DNA of 64,000 bases from Aurelia coerulea (GCA_039566865.1 CM076959.1:14057501-14121500), one strand, 5' to 3'. Counted from the first letter of the stretch, positions 35,815-48,419 are shown. Translations and numbers: made by a program. The notes: generated from the letters alone by a model not told the origin.

Positions 35815-36896
35815 CTTCGAAAATGTGCCTATGTTCAAGAAGTTTTCAGGAACGCTACAAATAAGATATAGCTTTAAAAATTTCACATGTTATGTGAATT
35901 ACGTCCAGGGATAACATGAAAATATTTGTTTGTGTGTTTTTCGAAAATCTTTGAAGGTTAATGGGCCTACCTTCACCCGCAGCAGAATCCCAGTAATCGC
36001 CCTTATGTAAGTCTCTTTCACAGTAATAACCAGCGGATAAATTGACAAATAAGGTCACTACAAATCTATTATCTTTTCACCATTTTATTATCGATAATTT
36101 TGATAAGATATGATAAGATTTCACAGCCTCTGTAGCAAATCGCCCAACTGCTGTCGATTCAAAGTTTTCTTGTTGCAAACACCTTGGAAGTCTTGGAAGG
36201 CTTGCATAAGACAAGAGGTTTTGCAAGACTTAGGTCTCCCATATGACACAGCAAAATGATACCTTTGAGAATAGATTGCACAATCCTGAAGGCATTCCAT
36301 CGTAGCAAAATGAAGACAAAACAAAATGTTTCTCAAAAACTGCAAATCTCTTTATCACATCGGAAAAATACATAATTTGTGTAAAGAAATTTCCCCTGCA
36401 ATCTATTCTCAAAGGTGTACAATCTATTATCAAAGGTATCAATTTGCTGTGTCATATGGGAGACCTGAGCCTAGCACCACCTTCTGTTTTATGCATGCCC
36501 TCCAAGGTGTTTGCAACAAGTAAACTTTGAATCGACAGTGGTTGGACGGTTTGCTGTGGGGGCTGTGAACTCTTATCACATTTCATCGAAATTATCGTTG
36601 ATAAAATGGTGGAAAGAGATTGGATTTGTGGTGACCTTATTCATAAATGTTTCCGCTGGTTATTATTGCAAAGAGAATGATTCAATGCCAATTACTGGGA
36701 TTCTGCTGCGGGTTAAGGTAGGCCCATTAGCTCTCTTGGTAGTAAATAGCTTTAATTCGTAAAATATTTTCGAAAACACACAAACAAATATTTTCATGTT
36801 AGTCCTGGACATAATTCACATAACATGTCAAACTTTGAAAGCTATATCTTATTTGTAGCGTTCCTGAAAAATTCTTGAACATAGGCCAATTTTTGA
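35815..36896. mobile_element. Foldback with ~0.45-kb arms
   Basis: Left arm 35815 to about 36290 and right arm about 36395-36896 are inverted copies: GCCTATGTTCAAGAA/TTCTTGAACATAGGC, ACATGTTATGTGAATTA/TAATTCACATAACATGT, GGTCTCCCATATGACACAGC and its complement, and TTGCAAACACCTTGGA. Arms are substantially diverged. A neighbouring fragment at 35679 resembles the GGTGTCCCA-type element at 49371. Confidence 0.7.
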
Positions 36897-37328
36897 ATAA
36901 ATGAAATTTGATGTAACACCGATCCCTGATGAGATTTTAACCAAATGCAGAAAAACATATGTGGAGTGGGGCCTCTCGAATCGATTCGTGGTAAAGCCAG
37001 CTCTGTATCTTTATTGGTCAAATCTCCATTTTTATTTTTGTGAAGGTACTCGAAAAGTTGTCTCAAAACCTTATTTTCAGTCATGTGATAGGAATACGAC
37101 AATGTCATTGGCTCATAAGCGTGAAATTGGAAGATTTTTGGCTTTCTCTGTGCTCTATTGAAATATTTGACTTGTATGCTATCAGGATCGATCGGTGGCG
37201 ACCCCAGAGGGTGAAAAATTAGAAATTGAAATCAAATCCAAATTAAATGAAAAATCAAAATGTTCAAATTAATTTCTTTCCTTATCAAACAGGCACTACA
37301 AAATTGAAAATAGTTAAATCTGACTTAC

Positions 37329-37577
37329 CAGTAAATAAACACCAAAAGCTCCAAATTGTGAAACATGCTTCCACAACCAAACTTCTCAGTGCTACACGCA
37401 ATACAGATGTACAGCATTTGTCAACGAGGGCAGTCTAGCAGCAAGGATTGCTCTTTTTGGAAAATAAGTCCAGTCAAATTGTCTTGTCTCACGGCTCAAT
37501 CTTCAGATGCTCCCATTGTCCCTGATTCTTACGTAGTGTCCCATTTGAATGATTGAATTTGACGCAGATCTCCTTTT
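37329..37577 (-). repeat. Splice-site-flanked module, copy D
   Basis: Minus-strand acceptor ATTTTCTTGTGTCAACAG and donor CTG|GTAAGTCAG. The body is similar to copy A. The reading frames are interrupted. Confidence 0.5.
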
Positions 37578-37699
37578 CTGTTGACACAAGAAAATTAGCG
37601 TATAGCATAATTCTCCTTAATTCTTTAAAATTCTCCAGAATCCTTAAGAATTCTCAAGAATTAGAAGAATTGTACACATTTTCTTCTTGCATGTCGGTA

Positions 37700-38262
37700 A
37701 GAAGCAGGGGGCAGGGGGGGGGGGCGTAAGCCCCTGTCCAATAATTTTGAACAATTGTGCTACACCACAAGTATTGTTCTCTATTGTTTTAACAACAATT
37801 GCCCTCCAATCAGAAGCTGCTTCCTACAGCCCTGGTGGTATAAAAGACTGTAAAAATCTACAAACAAGCATTGAGAATTCTTAAGAATTCGCAGGAAGGA
37901 AAAGGTGTTGATGTGCACAAGGTTTGCATTGCAAAGAAAGGGGCATAACATCAACAATAGAACAAAACTATCTTCCACGGTCCAAAGATCTTAGCCTGTG
38001 TGCCAAGCAAGTAAAGCTAATTTTCTACCATACAAACAAGGCCTGATCTTGTAACAATTAGTACCAAGTGCGGCAAAAACTATCCATTTTGACAGGCTAT
38101 GACAGGCTATGACAGGAAGGGGGTGGGGCAGGGGGGCTCAAGCCCCCCCAAATAACTTTGAAAACAATGGCGCTACGTCACAAGCATTAATTATATGTAT
38201 TGTTCTCTATTTTTTTCAGAACAATTGCCCCCCAATCTGAAGCAGCTTCCTACGGCCCTGAT
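37700..38262. repeat. Two copies of a G/C-tract repeat (CCGTAGGAAG type)
   Basis: About 37700-37836 and 38116-38262 share a poly-G then GCTCAAGCCCCCCC-like start, TTGTTCTCTATT, a CAATTGCCCC block and a CTTCCTACGGCCCTG end; the relative at 4199-4360 has the same layout. Likely a small DNA-transposon MITE. Confidence 0.65.
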
Positions 38263-39713
38263 GATAAATCTTACTCTCTGCCAATTTGCTGTTTGATCAT
38301 TTTAAAGGAATGTTTGATCAAAATAAATGCATGTGAAGATTCATATCATCATCCCGATAAAGGAGTAGATTACCACAGCTCTCAAAAATCGTTTTCTTTT
38401 CGTCAATCAAACTTCTCAAACACAAGATATGGAAGCAAACATTGACTGTAGATCAATATTATTCTCAATCCCAGTCATTTTTATGAATCGTTGTTGGTGA
38501 ACAAAGGCTCAATATTTTTGTTGTTGTCTGTCCGTTGGTCGTCGGTGAGTCTTGGTGGGTTTGTTACATGTAAATCATTGAATTGAATGTTTGTTCTGTT
38601 TTATTTTTCCATTCATGTGTCCACAGTTGAATGAAATATTCCATAGTAGGGAGTAATGCAATAAGTGACATAATGACAGGTTGTATCTTTGATAATCTTC
38701 TTTGGTGACTGGTAGCTTGGGTTCAACTTCAAGGATATGGCTGAGTTCTTGGTCTCTTTTTTTGAAAAGTATCCTATTTCATTTGTAGCGCGTTTCAGCT
38801 TTATCTAAGTTTGAGAAACAATGAAAAATGTTGATAATGCTATACATGTTCGTTATGCAAACAACAAAGTTCACTGATATCCGGTTCTTTTTTAGGGATG
38901 TGCCTTTAATCAATGGCCACCAGGTTGGAAAACATGCAGGATTTTGCCTACGCATAGTAGCGAGTGAAATAAATTTGAAGGTGCGAGCTGCGAGTGGACT
39001 TTAAAAAGCTGTGAGAGAAGCAAAATCAATAATAGATCTTTTGTTCTCGCATGCGAGAATCAGTTATTGTAGCTGCAAGCAGCAACTTTGACAGAGTTTC
39101 ATAGCTGCGAGTGAATGCAACTTTTCCAACCTGGAATGGCCAAAAACAGAAATTTATACCAGGAGGTTTTTTTCATATTTTGGTTGCCTACTTCCAGCGT
39201 TATTGACATTTCATTGTCCTGGAAACAGCCCAAATCAATTGGAAAACAATAAAAATTGAGCAAATTGTCTAAACACTGAGCAACACAAAACGATGGGAAA
39301 CCTCGTGACGGGGGGGGACAGTTTGGAAATTACAGTCAAAGAGGAAGAAGCATATACCATCTTCTATATGTTTTCAATATTCAAAATAGAATCGTATCTT
39401 CATTGAATTTTGTTTTCTTTGCATGACAAAATCCTTGAATACTCTTATATAAGATGTGATTTTCAGAGGTTTTCAGCTGATCAGGTGCAAATAGCCTACT
39501 ATCGACATACACACACAGTGCACGTGCACAAAGTAATTTTGTTCTGGTGTGCGCACACCACAACAAAATTGCAACTAACACTCCAAATTGCTCATACATA
39601 CCTATTAGCTTTTAGGAAGTAATTGACAATTTTCTTTGGTGCCATTCTTCACGATATTTGCTGCAAAATGTACATTCACGTTTCATTTCAAAATCTGCAA
39701 TTTTCACACACCG

Positions 39714-40005
39714 CATGCCATTCAGACCCAGAATCAGAATCAGATTGAAAATCAGATTCAGAATCAGATTCAGTCCCAGAATCAGATTGGGATCTTAAAT
39801 TTGCTGTTTTTGGCCAAAAAATGGGTAGAATTGACATGTTTGCACTCCCAATTGATAAAATAGCGTTTACTGAGCAATTCTGCGCGATTTCTCGCCAAAA
39901 GGTGTTCACAACCATAGAAATAGAAGGACTAGAATGCGTGGTAGGTCACGTGATGCGTAACAACCATGGGGAACCAAAATGGTAGCACCACGTTGGCAAA
40001 AAGCC
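39714..40005 (+). repeat. ~290-bp inverted repeat, left copy, promoter-like
   Basis: Begins CCGCATGCCATTCAGACCC with GAATCAGATT words, then TAGAAGGACTAGAATGCG, and ends past ATGGTAGCACCACG. The inverted counterpart is in two pieces, 43193-43288 and 46739-46945, because a 3.45-kb insertion splits it. In the right copy this ATG is the putative start of a minus-strand gene; in this copy the frame (MVAPRWQK...) ends after 14 codons. Confidence 0.75.
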
Positions 40006-40619
40006 GCGGGAAATCCAAGCTAACAGTGGATCGCAGTGAACTCTCCGAATTCCGCGACAAGTTATTGGGAATTTCTAGCTTTATTTTCAGAGATCGTCGA
40101 ATTAGTTTGAAAAATGGTTGTCTCTTTCACTGAATTTGGCTGCAAAAAGCGTTGGATTCCGGAGAAAGAGCTGCGTCCTGGCCAGAAAAACATTTCGTTT
40201 CACCAGTAAGTACTAGACTAGGCCCGTTTCGTGGATGGAGCGAGGATCACAGTCCTTTAGTAAGAGATAACGACGTCTTATTCTGAAACCGTAGTTCTAG
40301 AATTTGCATTCATTTTATGATTTTTAAGATTTCAATATCTGTCAAAGGAGTCACAGTGGCCAAAGTCGGGCCAAAATGAAAGACTGATTTTTAGGCCCAT
40401 CAACATAACAAATAAAAAGCATTTGAAGAAACTAACTGTTGTGGTCCAAATCCAATCTCTTTTTAAATTTTGCTTTCAAATTTCTTTACGAGTTTCTCCA
40501 ATATTTACCTCTTGAAATGTAAACTTCATCCTTTTTTGTTGAAAAGGTACAAAGTACCTATGAAGATCTCAAAACAAAATCTCACACCCAAAGCAGCATG
40601 ATGTCAACCATAGACAACA

Positions 40620-41145
40620 CACAATTTTCTTATATTAGAAGAAACCTGGATCAGCTCATAGTGCTAAAAGTTTCATAAATATCCCACATGAAAATTTCTG
40701 GTTTTTAGTGTGAACATTTTCTTAATTTGTTTCTTATTTTTAGCTGCATGAATTGTGATATAGTTTTCACCACTGCCACTAATTTTTTCCTTGACATACA
40801 GCATGATGTTCAGCAAGGAAAAGAGTTGTAGTGTGCTCAATGAAGACATAACTTTCGTGAATATTACTCAAAAATAAAGGGTCAACAACAGTGTTATCAA
40901 GATGTTCTTGAATGTTGCTTTTAAAAGTTTCCTAGTGCCTCTCAAACACTTTTCTGGAGTTTCTTAAATTTTTGGCTATCCTAAGACTAGCTTACTGCAT
41001 GGTGCAAACATTTTCGTGTGAACTAGGAAAATTGAGGCTGCAAATCACAAAACGCTCTAAGCATTTTCAATCCAGGTAGCATGGTTTCTCAACCTTTAAA
41101 AAGTGAGCATACTGTTTCTTAGGTTCCTTATAAAAAATGAGTGTG
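40620..41145. repeat. AAGAAAC/GTTTCTT-rich repeat
   Basis: Carries many TTTCTTA words and shares GGATCAGC(A/T)C, TAGT(A/G)CTAAAAGTTTC, CATGAAAATTT and TTCTTAATT blocks with 57890-58280. A right end TTATAAAAAATGAGTGT recalls the element at 51506-51893. Confidence 0.55.
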
Positions 41146-41706
41146 GTCCCAGTAAAGACACTTTTCTCTATTCTCCCAGAGCAGATTATCATTGCTAACT
41201 GATGGAGTTATTGATACTGAAGTTTGTTTTGGCCACACCCTTACAGTTTCAAATCTTCTCTGATATCATAGAGAAATTTCCATGAAAAACCTCAGGCCCA
41301 CAGAGTAAACAAGGCAAAAGTTTTGTCTACTTTTCACTCTTTCCAGGGATTTAAATATTATTAAGCAGAATTCCAAGATAAACGAAACTTAAGATTCAAA
41401 ATTACAGACACAATTCAAAACTACTGTTATTTCAACTTTCAATATCTCACTGATTTAACTCTGCTATAAAAGATTGATATGTAAAAGCTAAATTACAGTG
41501 CATCACAACAAGTGGCATCAAGGAACATAACAACAAATTTGTGAGAACCATTTCCTCCCTTTGATTACAGCTGACCTCCTTCTATGCCAAAGTCTGATTC
41601 TCTAGTTAAAAATATTCACAAAAAGATGCTGTCTACTATGTATCTAGTGTCCAGAACATCTTTAAGAAACCAAGTCCAAAGATATAGACCACTCTCAAAA
41701 GGTTGT

Positions 41707-41790
41707 CTAATCCTGCTCCTCCTGAAACTTCTCCTGCCTTGGATCCAGAACATGTAAAATTGGACCACACATTTGCATCAAAGATTTTAC
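41707..41790 (-). CDS. Candidate terminal exon of small minus gene
   Basis: Acceptor CTTTCTTTTTTTAG on minus, then 27 residues to TAG: VKSLMQMCGPILHVLDPR followed by QEKFQEEQD. Starts in phase 0, which matches the phase-0 end of the exon at 43211-43080; joined, they encode 71 residues with no stop. It does not belong to any repeat I could see. Additional exons may lie between the two. Family not recognised. Confidence 0.45.
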   Translation of the reverse strand, partial: VKSLMQMCGPILHVLDPRQEKFQEEQD

Positions 41791-43079
41791 CTAAAAAAAG
41801 AAAGGAAATTATAAGGAAAAGCTCAAGAAAACATTACAAATAGGTATACTTAGGCTCAAAAACCTTAAGGAGGGGAAATTATCCCAAGTTTCACTTTACA
41901 GTTGAAAAAATGAATTAATTCTCAGCAGAAAAAGACAAATTACTTGCAGATAACTATGCCCAAATTGCTACAGCACACTTTAGGAATGGGGCGAAGAATT
42001 GCAATAAATTGTCTTAAAATGTACTCTGAGGAAATGAAGAAATTTGCCATTTTCCCTTCATTTTTATAGCCAAAGGGCATATGAATTTGCCAGGAAGTCC
42101 CTGAATTTGCCCCATACAGCAACAATTAGATCTTGGTCTGTAAATACTTAATGTGAGCAAGGAAAAAGAAATCACTACGGACCAAGAAGATTGTTTACTG
42201 GTACTAGATGACATGTTAATTAAAGAGCAACACCCAATGTAACAAAAAATAACCAAATTTGTTGGAAATGCTGACTATCCCACTCTTAAAGCTGAAGCCC
42301 ACGACGCAGTTGTCACCAGCACTTTTCTGTCTTACTTCCAAAAACCAGCAAAACCATGGTATGTTCCCCTTGCACACAGCTAGACAAATAGTGAGGGGAC
42401 TTTCTAAAACCGTTGATTTATGAAAACATATCCTGTTTCCCAGGGAAAGGGCACAGGTTTGTGCAGTCTTATTGAGGTTGCCTCAAACATATATCAGATC
42501 TTGTTGCAAGTAAATCTAAATAAAAGTGCATCCAGTGGCAACTTCATCACTAAACTAAAGTTAGAGTTACAGCCCTTCACCTTTCATCCTCATCTTGATT
42601 GCCGTTGCGTTTTTGATGCTTCAAATTGACAGAATTGTTTACTTAGATTATTACTGGAGGGTAATTTGAAAATTGTCGAGTTTATCAAATTAAAACTTTC
42701 GATTGTTGTTGCCACTGACAAACCACGAAACCACGAATGTTTGTAGATTAAGCATGTAGGGCCTAAAGTTTGTTGATAGGTCTATAGCCTTACAACGCAA
42801 AAGTTTCGTCAATTCTCTCTTTTCGTTGAAGCTTAAACTTCATTCTAAAGATATAAATGATCAGAGATGAAATGTAGATTGCAATGAAAACACGTTTCAT
42901 ATGTTAAAAACATAAATATTGGCAGGTATGTTGCATTTAAAGCACGTCAATTAACTTCCAGTGGGCTGATCTGACAAACTTCGGCCTAAGTTGCTACGAT
43001 CTAAGGTCGATATCAATGACTAAAACGACTAAAAGTGGCTCATAATTGATCAAAATGAAATGCCTGTGGTACTACTTAC

Positions 43080-43211
43080 TTTAAAATGACTCGTTCTCGA
43101 TATTTTGTTGCCTTTCTGCAAGCCAGCAGCACCAAAACAGAAGAGCGGTGCAAGTCTTCCCACTGCGGGTCCTTTGTTTATCCAAATCTTTTGCCAACGT
43201 GGTGCTACCAT
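43080..43211 (-). CDS. Candidate first exon of small minus gene
   Basis: ATG at 43211 opens 44 codons (MVAPRWQKIWINKGPAVGRL, then a small-residue/hydrophobic stretch and ISRTSHFK) ending exactly at a consensus GTAAGT donor. The 5' end lies inside the ~290-bp inverted repeat. The upstream region is interrupted by the palindromic insertion at 43289-46738, so expression may be altered. A short organellar or membrane-associated protein is possible but not shown. Confidence 0.45.
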
Positions 43212-43288
43212 CTTTGCTCTCCATGCGTATTACGCACCAAACAAAAGCGAAACAATAGACCGCGCATTCTAGTCCTTTTATTTCTATG

Positions 43289-44277
43289 ATATGTAAGCTA
43301 TTTTCAAATAATATGTTTTTGATAATTAGAGCCAGTCTGCAACGAATATGTCAAAGCAAAGCTCAGCACGATCCAACGTTGGTATCCCTTCTTTTCCACG
43401 ACGTGCCATTCAGACCCAGATTCGATACTACCTACGTTTTCTCAGCAACAGTGACAGCTATTTCCGATATTTTTCCATGATATGATAGACCAACTATCCC
43501 TCTACACACGCTGTGCGTTAGCCGTTCTGGCAGCTCCTTGAATCTTCCATGCTAAGGGCAAATCTGACGGCAGGTAGCAAATCTTAGCTTAGGCCATAAA
43601 ACCAATTAATTTAGAGAAATCAACGGAATGGACAAGAGGATCCAGGGCCCCGGGTACAATTTCCTTGCCAAGTTGCCAACAACCAGGTCAAATGTTTTCC
43701 CACTCGTTTCCCACTCTTTTGTGTCAAAGGTTTCACTAAGTGAAAAAGTAGAGAACTTCGTCTTTAGTTGGGTTTCAGGTATGTCATAGCAATAGTAAAA
43801 GGGAATAAGAATACCGTCGCAGCGACTCCCCTTTCCCTGTTTAATTGTTATTTTATTTTGTTCGTGTTGTATCAAGTGGAGATGATGTTCTAGTATAAGC
43901 AATCTTTTAAAATGAAAGGACATGGAATATTTTATTTTAACTGTTGATTTATTAGAGAAATGTACATAAGCGTGAGAAGAAAATCTAGGAGGGCTGCCCG
44001 ACACAAAGTCCATTGTTTACCATATAATTTTTGGCCGACTGAGGGCTCCTTTTGGCCGGATTAAATGAGGATTTTTGATAATATTTCTCAAGTTGGGGGG
44101 GGGGGGGGCTACCGCCATCCGGCCCCACGGCTCGTACGCTTGTGGAAATGTAAAATTCATTACAGTGAAAACTCTGGATGGCTTATAAGTAACGTATGTC
44201 TTTTTCAGCTTTTGTAGTTAATTATGATTTGTTTCCTTATACAGTCAGGGGCGGATCCAGCCCGAATTTGAGGGGGA
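43289..44277. repeat. Left arm of ~1-kb near-perfect palindrome
   Basis: Runs from ATATGTAAGCTATTTTC to AATTTGAGGGGG and is the mirror of 45487-46473. The 135-residue minus frame at 43606-44013 (MDFVSGSPPRF...) recurs unchanged at the protein level as a plus frame at 45749-46156. I do not call it a gene: no domain, and its conservation follows from arm identity. Confidence 0.9.
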
Positions 44278-45518
44278 ACTGTGGTTTATTAAATTCTCAA
44301 AAAGTATATGAGATTTACATGGGTTGATTCAAATGAAAACTAGTACGCTTAGAAACTGTAATGTTCTAATGGTGTGAATCTGCAGGGGCGATTTTTTGGC
44401 TGTCTCTTGACTTGTCACAAATTGGATTTTTTTTTCTTATGTTTCCCTCCATGATTTTAGTTAAATATTCTAGGACTCAAGGAAGGAATCTCATGATTTT
44501 GACACGTCGTGCTATTACGGGGGGGGGGGGGGAGTTGCCCGCCCGTTCCTACGTGTCAATGATAAAGACAGAAACATAATACTACCCCCATTCATGCCCC
44601 ATTACGTTATAACATTCTTGACATGCACACATCTTTTCTAAGAAGCTACGAAACAGGCACAGGACGGAAAGTTTCTTAAAATTTCACGGATTTTGACGAG
44701 TGTTGACCGGTCTCTTAACCCTTTAAAATGTCCTTCAGCCATGTAGGAACTAAATTTTCCAATCCTCCTCAGCTCCACTGGTCCAAATCTTACCCCATGC
44801 TATATTGATAAAATTACAAAGGAACCGGCATGTCATTGGAATGCGGTAGCGGTTTGATGTTGAAAAGTGGTTACAAAGAAATTTTACTCTTTGGAATGAG
44901 AGGAACTTTGATTATTGAAACGGTTTTTATGGCATTTAGGTTTACCCACAAGACAAGAGGTGCCCAATATTTTGATACAAATCAGATTTTGGTGTTTGGC
45001 AAATTCAAGGCAATAAAATTCGTTTCAAATATTTAGTTGCCATATGGCAGAACTGCCTGTCCAAGGTCAAACTCAGGAAAATAAATAGGAATTTCAAAGG
45101 AGGAAAATCACGAAAAATAAACATGTTGGATTTTTTCAAAAGTAATTCTTTGATAGACAAATAAATAAAAAAGGCAGTGAATAATTTTTTGACAATTTTT
45201 TCAACATTTTCGGACCAAACCGGCTGTTTATCGCTTGGTGATGTAGAGCGTTTCAAAGGCATTTCGATGACACCATTAATTCATCTACGCATTACTCAAG
45301 TAATCCTAGGTGATACAACACAGTAAAACAAACAAATAACAGTTTGCCTCATTCATAATGAAAAGGCAGAGACAAAATAGAGTGTAAATTTACATGTAAA
45401 TCTCAGACACTTTGAGAATTCAACGAACAACAGTTTCAAGGAACGCCTTTCCGTTGTATATTTGGCGCCCTCTTTGCAAGTTGCCCCCCCCCTCAAATTC
45501 GGGCTGGATCCGCCCCTG
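44246..45518. mobile_element. hAT-like element at palindrome centre
   Basis: Ends CAGGGGCGGATCCAGCCCG and CGGGCTGGATCCGCCCCTG are perfect inverted repeats of about 31 bases. CAGGGGCGGATCCA termini are typical of hAT-type elements. Length is 1273 bases and no transposase frame is visible, so it is non-autonomous. Its flanks are inverted (TATACAGT before, ACTGTATA after) and not an 8-bp direct duplication, as a simple insertion would leave. Confidence 0.7.
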
Positions 45519-46473
45519 ACTGTATAAGGAAACAAATCATAATTAACTACAAAAGCTGAAAAAGACATACGTTACTTATAAGCCATCCAGAGTTTTCACT
45601 GTAATGAATTTTACATTTCCACAAGCGTACGAGCCGTGGGGCCGGATGGCGGTAGCCCCCCCCCCCCAACTTGAGAAATATTATCAAAAATCCTCATTTA
45701 ATCCGGCCAAAAGGAGCCCTCAGTCGGCCAAAAATTATATGGTAAACAATGGACTTTGTGTCGGGCAGCCCTCCTAGATTTTCTTCTCACGCTTATGTAC
45801 ATTTCTCTAATAAATCAACAGTTAAAATAAAATATTCCATGTCCTTTCATTTTAAAAGATTGCTTATACTAGAACATCATCTCCACTTGATACAACACGA
45901 ACAAAATAAAATAACAATTAAACAGGGAAAGGGGAGTCGCTGCGACGGTATTCTTATTCCCTTTTACTATTGCTATGACATACCTGAAACCCAACTAAAG
46001 ACGAAGTTCTCTACTTTTTCACTTAGTGAAACCTTTGACACAAAAGAGTGGGAAACGAGTGGGAAAACATTTGACCTGGTTGTTGGCAACTTGGCAAGGA
46101 AATTGTACCCGGGGCCCTGGATCCTCTTGTCCATTCCGTTGATTTCTCTAAATTAATTGGTTTTATGGCCTAAGCTAAGATTTGCTACCTGCCGTCAGAT
46201 TTGCCCTTAGCATGGAAGATTCAAGGAGCTGCCAGAACGGCTAACGCACAGCGTGTGTAGAGGGATAGTTGGTCTATCATATCATGGAAAAATATCGGAA
46301 ATAGCTGTCACTGTTGCTGAGAAAACGTAGGTAGTATCGAATCTGGGTCTGAATGGCACGTCGTGGAAAAGAAGGGATACCAACGTTGGATCGTGCTGAG
46401 CTTTGCTTTGACATATTCGTTGCAGACTGGCTCTAATTATCAAAAACATATTATTTGAAAATAGCTTACATAT
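45487..46473. repeat. Right arm of ~1-kb near-perfect palindrome
   Basis: Mirror of 43289-44277. The arms' outer limit is sharp: homology stops at TTACATAT, beyond which 46474-46738 has no partner on the left. Confidence 0.9.
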
Positions 46474-46554
46474 GAGAGATGGATTCTGCATGATTTATAA
46501 CTGATAAAATCTTAAGCAGAAATTTAAATTGAAATAAAACTGAAACTTGATCAC

Positions 46555-46945
46555 CGTTGGTATCCCTTCTGATTCCCTCGAATCTGATTCTGGTCATAGG
46601 GGCATTCAACCTCGAATGAATCCATTGAAATACAGCCATTTCCTCGAATCTGATTCTGACCTTTGGACCCCCAGAATCAGATTCGAGACAAATTTTAGTT
46701 GTTGTTGTTGTTTAGTTATTTTCTAAGGCTCGTATAACAAATTGTGAACACCTTTTGACGAGAAATCGCGCAGAATTGCTCAGTAAACGCTATTTTATCA
46801 ATTGGGAGTGCAAACATGTCAATTCTACCCATTTTGTGGCCAAAAACAGCAAATTTAAGATCCCAATCTGATTCTGGGACTGAATCTGATTCTGAATCTG
46901 ATTTTCAATCTGATTCTGATTCTGGGTCTGAATGGCATGCGGTTT
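46555..46945. repeat. GAATCTGATT word repeats and split inverted-repeat end
   Basis: TCGAATCTGATTCT words recur at 46570-46690. 46739-46945 is the outer part of the ~290-bp inverted repeat whose inner part is at 43193-43288. It ends GGCATGCGG, mirroring CCGCATGCC at about 39714. Confidence 0.75.
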
Positions 46946-47248
46946 TTCCCACCATTTTGTTTTACCTTTCCTTTCCCGCATCTTTTTCTTTCCGAACAGC
47001 ATCACGGGAAATATAATGCATTGCAGGACCATGTGAGGTTCGTTGTTGTAGTTGTTACTACTGTTTTGATGATTTTTATTGATCCTCTTTTTTGGGGCTT
47101 CATTGGCGTTCTTGGGTCTCGTTCTTTTGACTAAAACTTCATCTTATATTACTTTATTTCCGTTTATTCATTTTATTTCATTATTCAGCCTCATGTGCAG
47201 GAGAGACTATCAACTAAACTGAAGTCAAAATCAACTGTAAATCTTACA

Positions 47249-48003
47249 GGGTGTCCCAGAAAAATTGTTCGGCGTTTGATTAAATGTTAAAAATTAACGA
47301 TAAAATTTACAGGCTCCTGCTTGAGTAAACCAGTTCCTAAGATTTTGAATTAATTTTAGACGCCAGAATTTTGTGAATCCACTAAGATTTCACGGAGTTA
47401 CAAGCTTTTGAAGTTCAAATTTGTGCGAAAGCTGAAACCAAACGCCCCCAACTGACTTCTTTTCCAAAAAAAGACGTCCTAAAATCGAGGTAACAGGAAA
47501 CTGTCCACTGTGTTACCTCTCGTCAATATCAGAGCAAACCAAATAGGACTTCCAAAGATATTTAATTCTTGTAACCGTTGCCAAAATCTACTTAAGAATG
47601 CAAGTATCTAAAAACATTGAATAAAAACTTAATCAATGAGAGACAGGTCGATTCCAAATTGTGCTGAACAGGATTCCTTCAAGCATCCATAACCTTGAAT
47701 GTTATAAAAAGCTAGTTTGTTGAACGTGCTTTTTGCTTTGGAAATTCCATTAGATTTGCTTTGAACAAAGCAGATTCTATTTTCACAAAATATGCAATTT
47801 AGGGGCGTCTGGTTTCAGCTTTCGCACAAACTTGAACTTCAAAAGCTCGCAATCCTGTGAATATTTTGCCAATTTGCTAGCTTCTGGTATCTAAAATTAA
47901 TTTGAAATATCAGCAATATGGTTGTTTTACCATGGAGCCCGTCCTGTATTTCGTTATTTTTTGACATTTAATTAAACGTCGAACAATTTTTCTGGGACAC
48001 CCT
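47249..48003. mobile_element. CAGGGTGTCCC-type inverted-repeat element, 755 bp
   Basis: Ends CAGGGTGTCCCAGAAAAATT and the exact complement, with arms of roughly 200 bases (TTGAACTTCAAAAGCT and its complement, GTTTCAGCTTTCGCACAAA). TA precedes the left end. No transposase. A solo related terminus lies at 33129, and a fragment of an arm near 30770-30850. Confidence 0.8.
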
Positions 48004-48419
48004 GCATATATATAGTCAGTTGCTATTCTTTGTCTCAATTTCAAAAAATAGTACCCAAATTTAAAATTGAGAGAGACTCGTGAGGGGCTCGTGAGACATC
48101 AGTCTTTCAGTTAAATTTGAAAAGATAATTTCTCATTACTTTGCTTAGCAATAAGCTTTCTTGCGAGGAAAGAATGTTATGCTTTACTTCTTGTTTCAAA
48201 ACATAGTGGGATTCATATTACTATTGTCCTTTCTTTGGAGAAATGCTTTGGTCAGCATTGCAAATATTCTAGCAATAGGAAAAGTCAAACCCTGTGGTAA
48301 ATTTTGCTGCAATGATTTTTCCACGGTGGGGGGCGGGGTTCTTCTAAAGTACAGGTACCTTGGGATGTACCGCGACGAAGGGTAAACTTTTTCTGACTTC
48401 TAGTCCAGCCAAGGGTATC

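Noticed and set aside
40108..40204. MVVSFTEFGCKKRW... first exon with a GTAAGT donor, joinable to 40744-40829
   Set aside because: The proposed second exon lies in a repeat shared with 57890-58280, so the gene is not supported; the first exon alone could be chance.
43606..44013. 135-residue frame present in two identical copies
   Set aside because: Identity follows from the palindrome arms; no domain, no splice context, and composition is not clearly coding.
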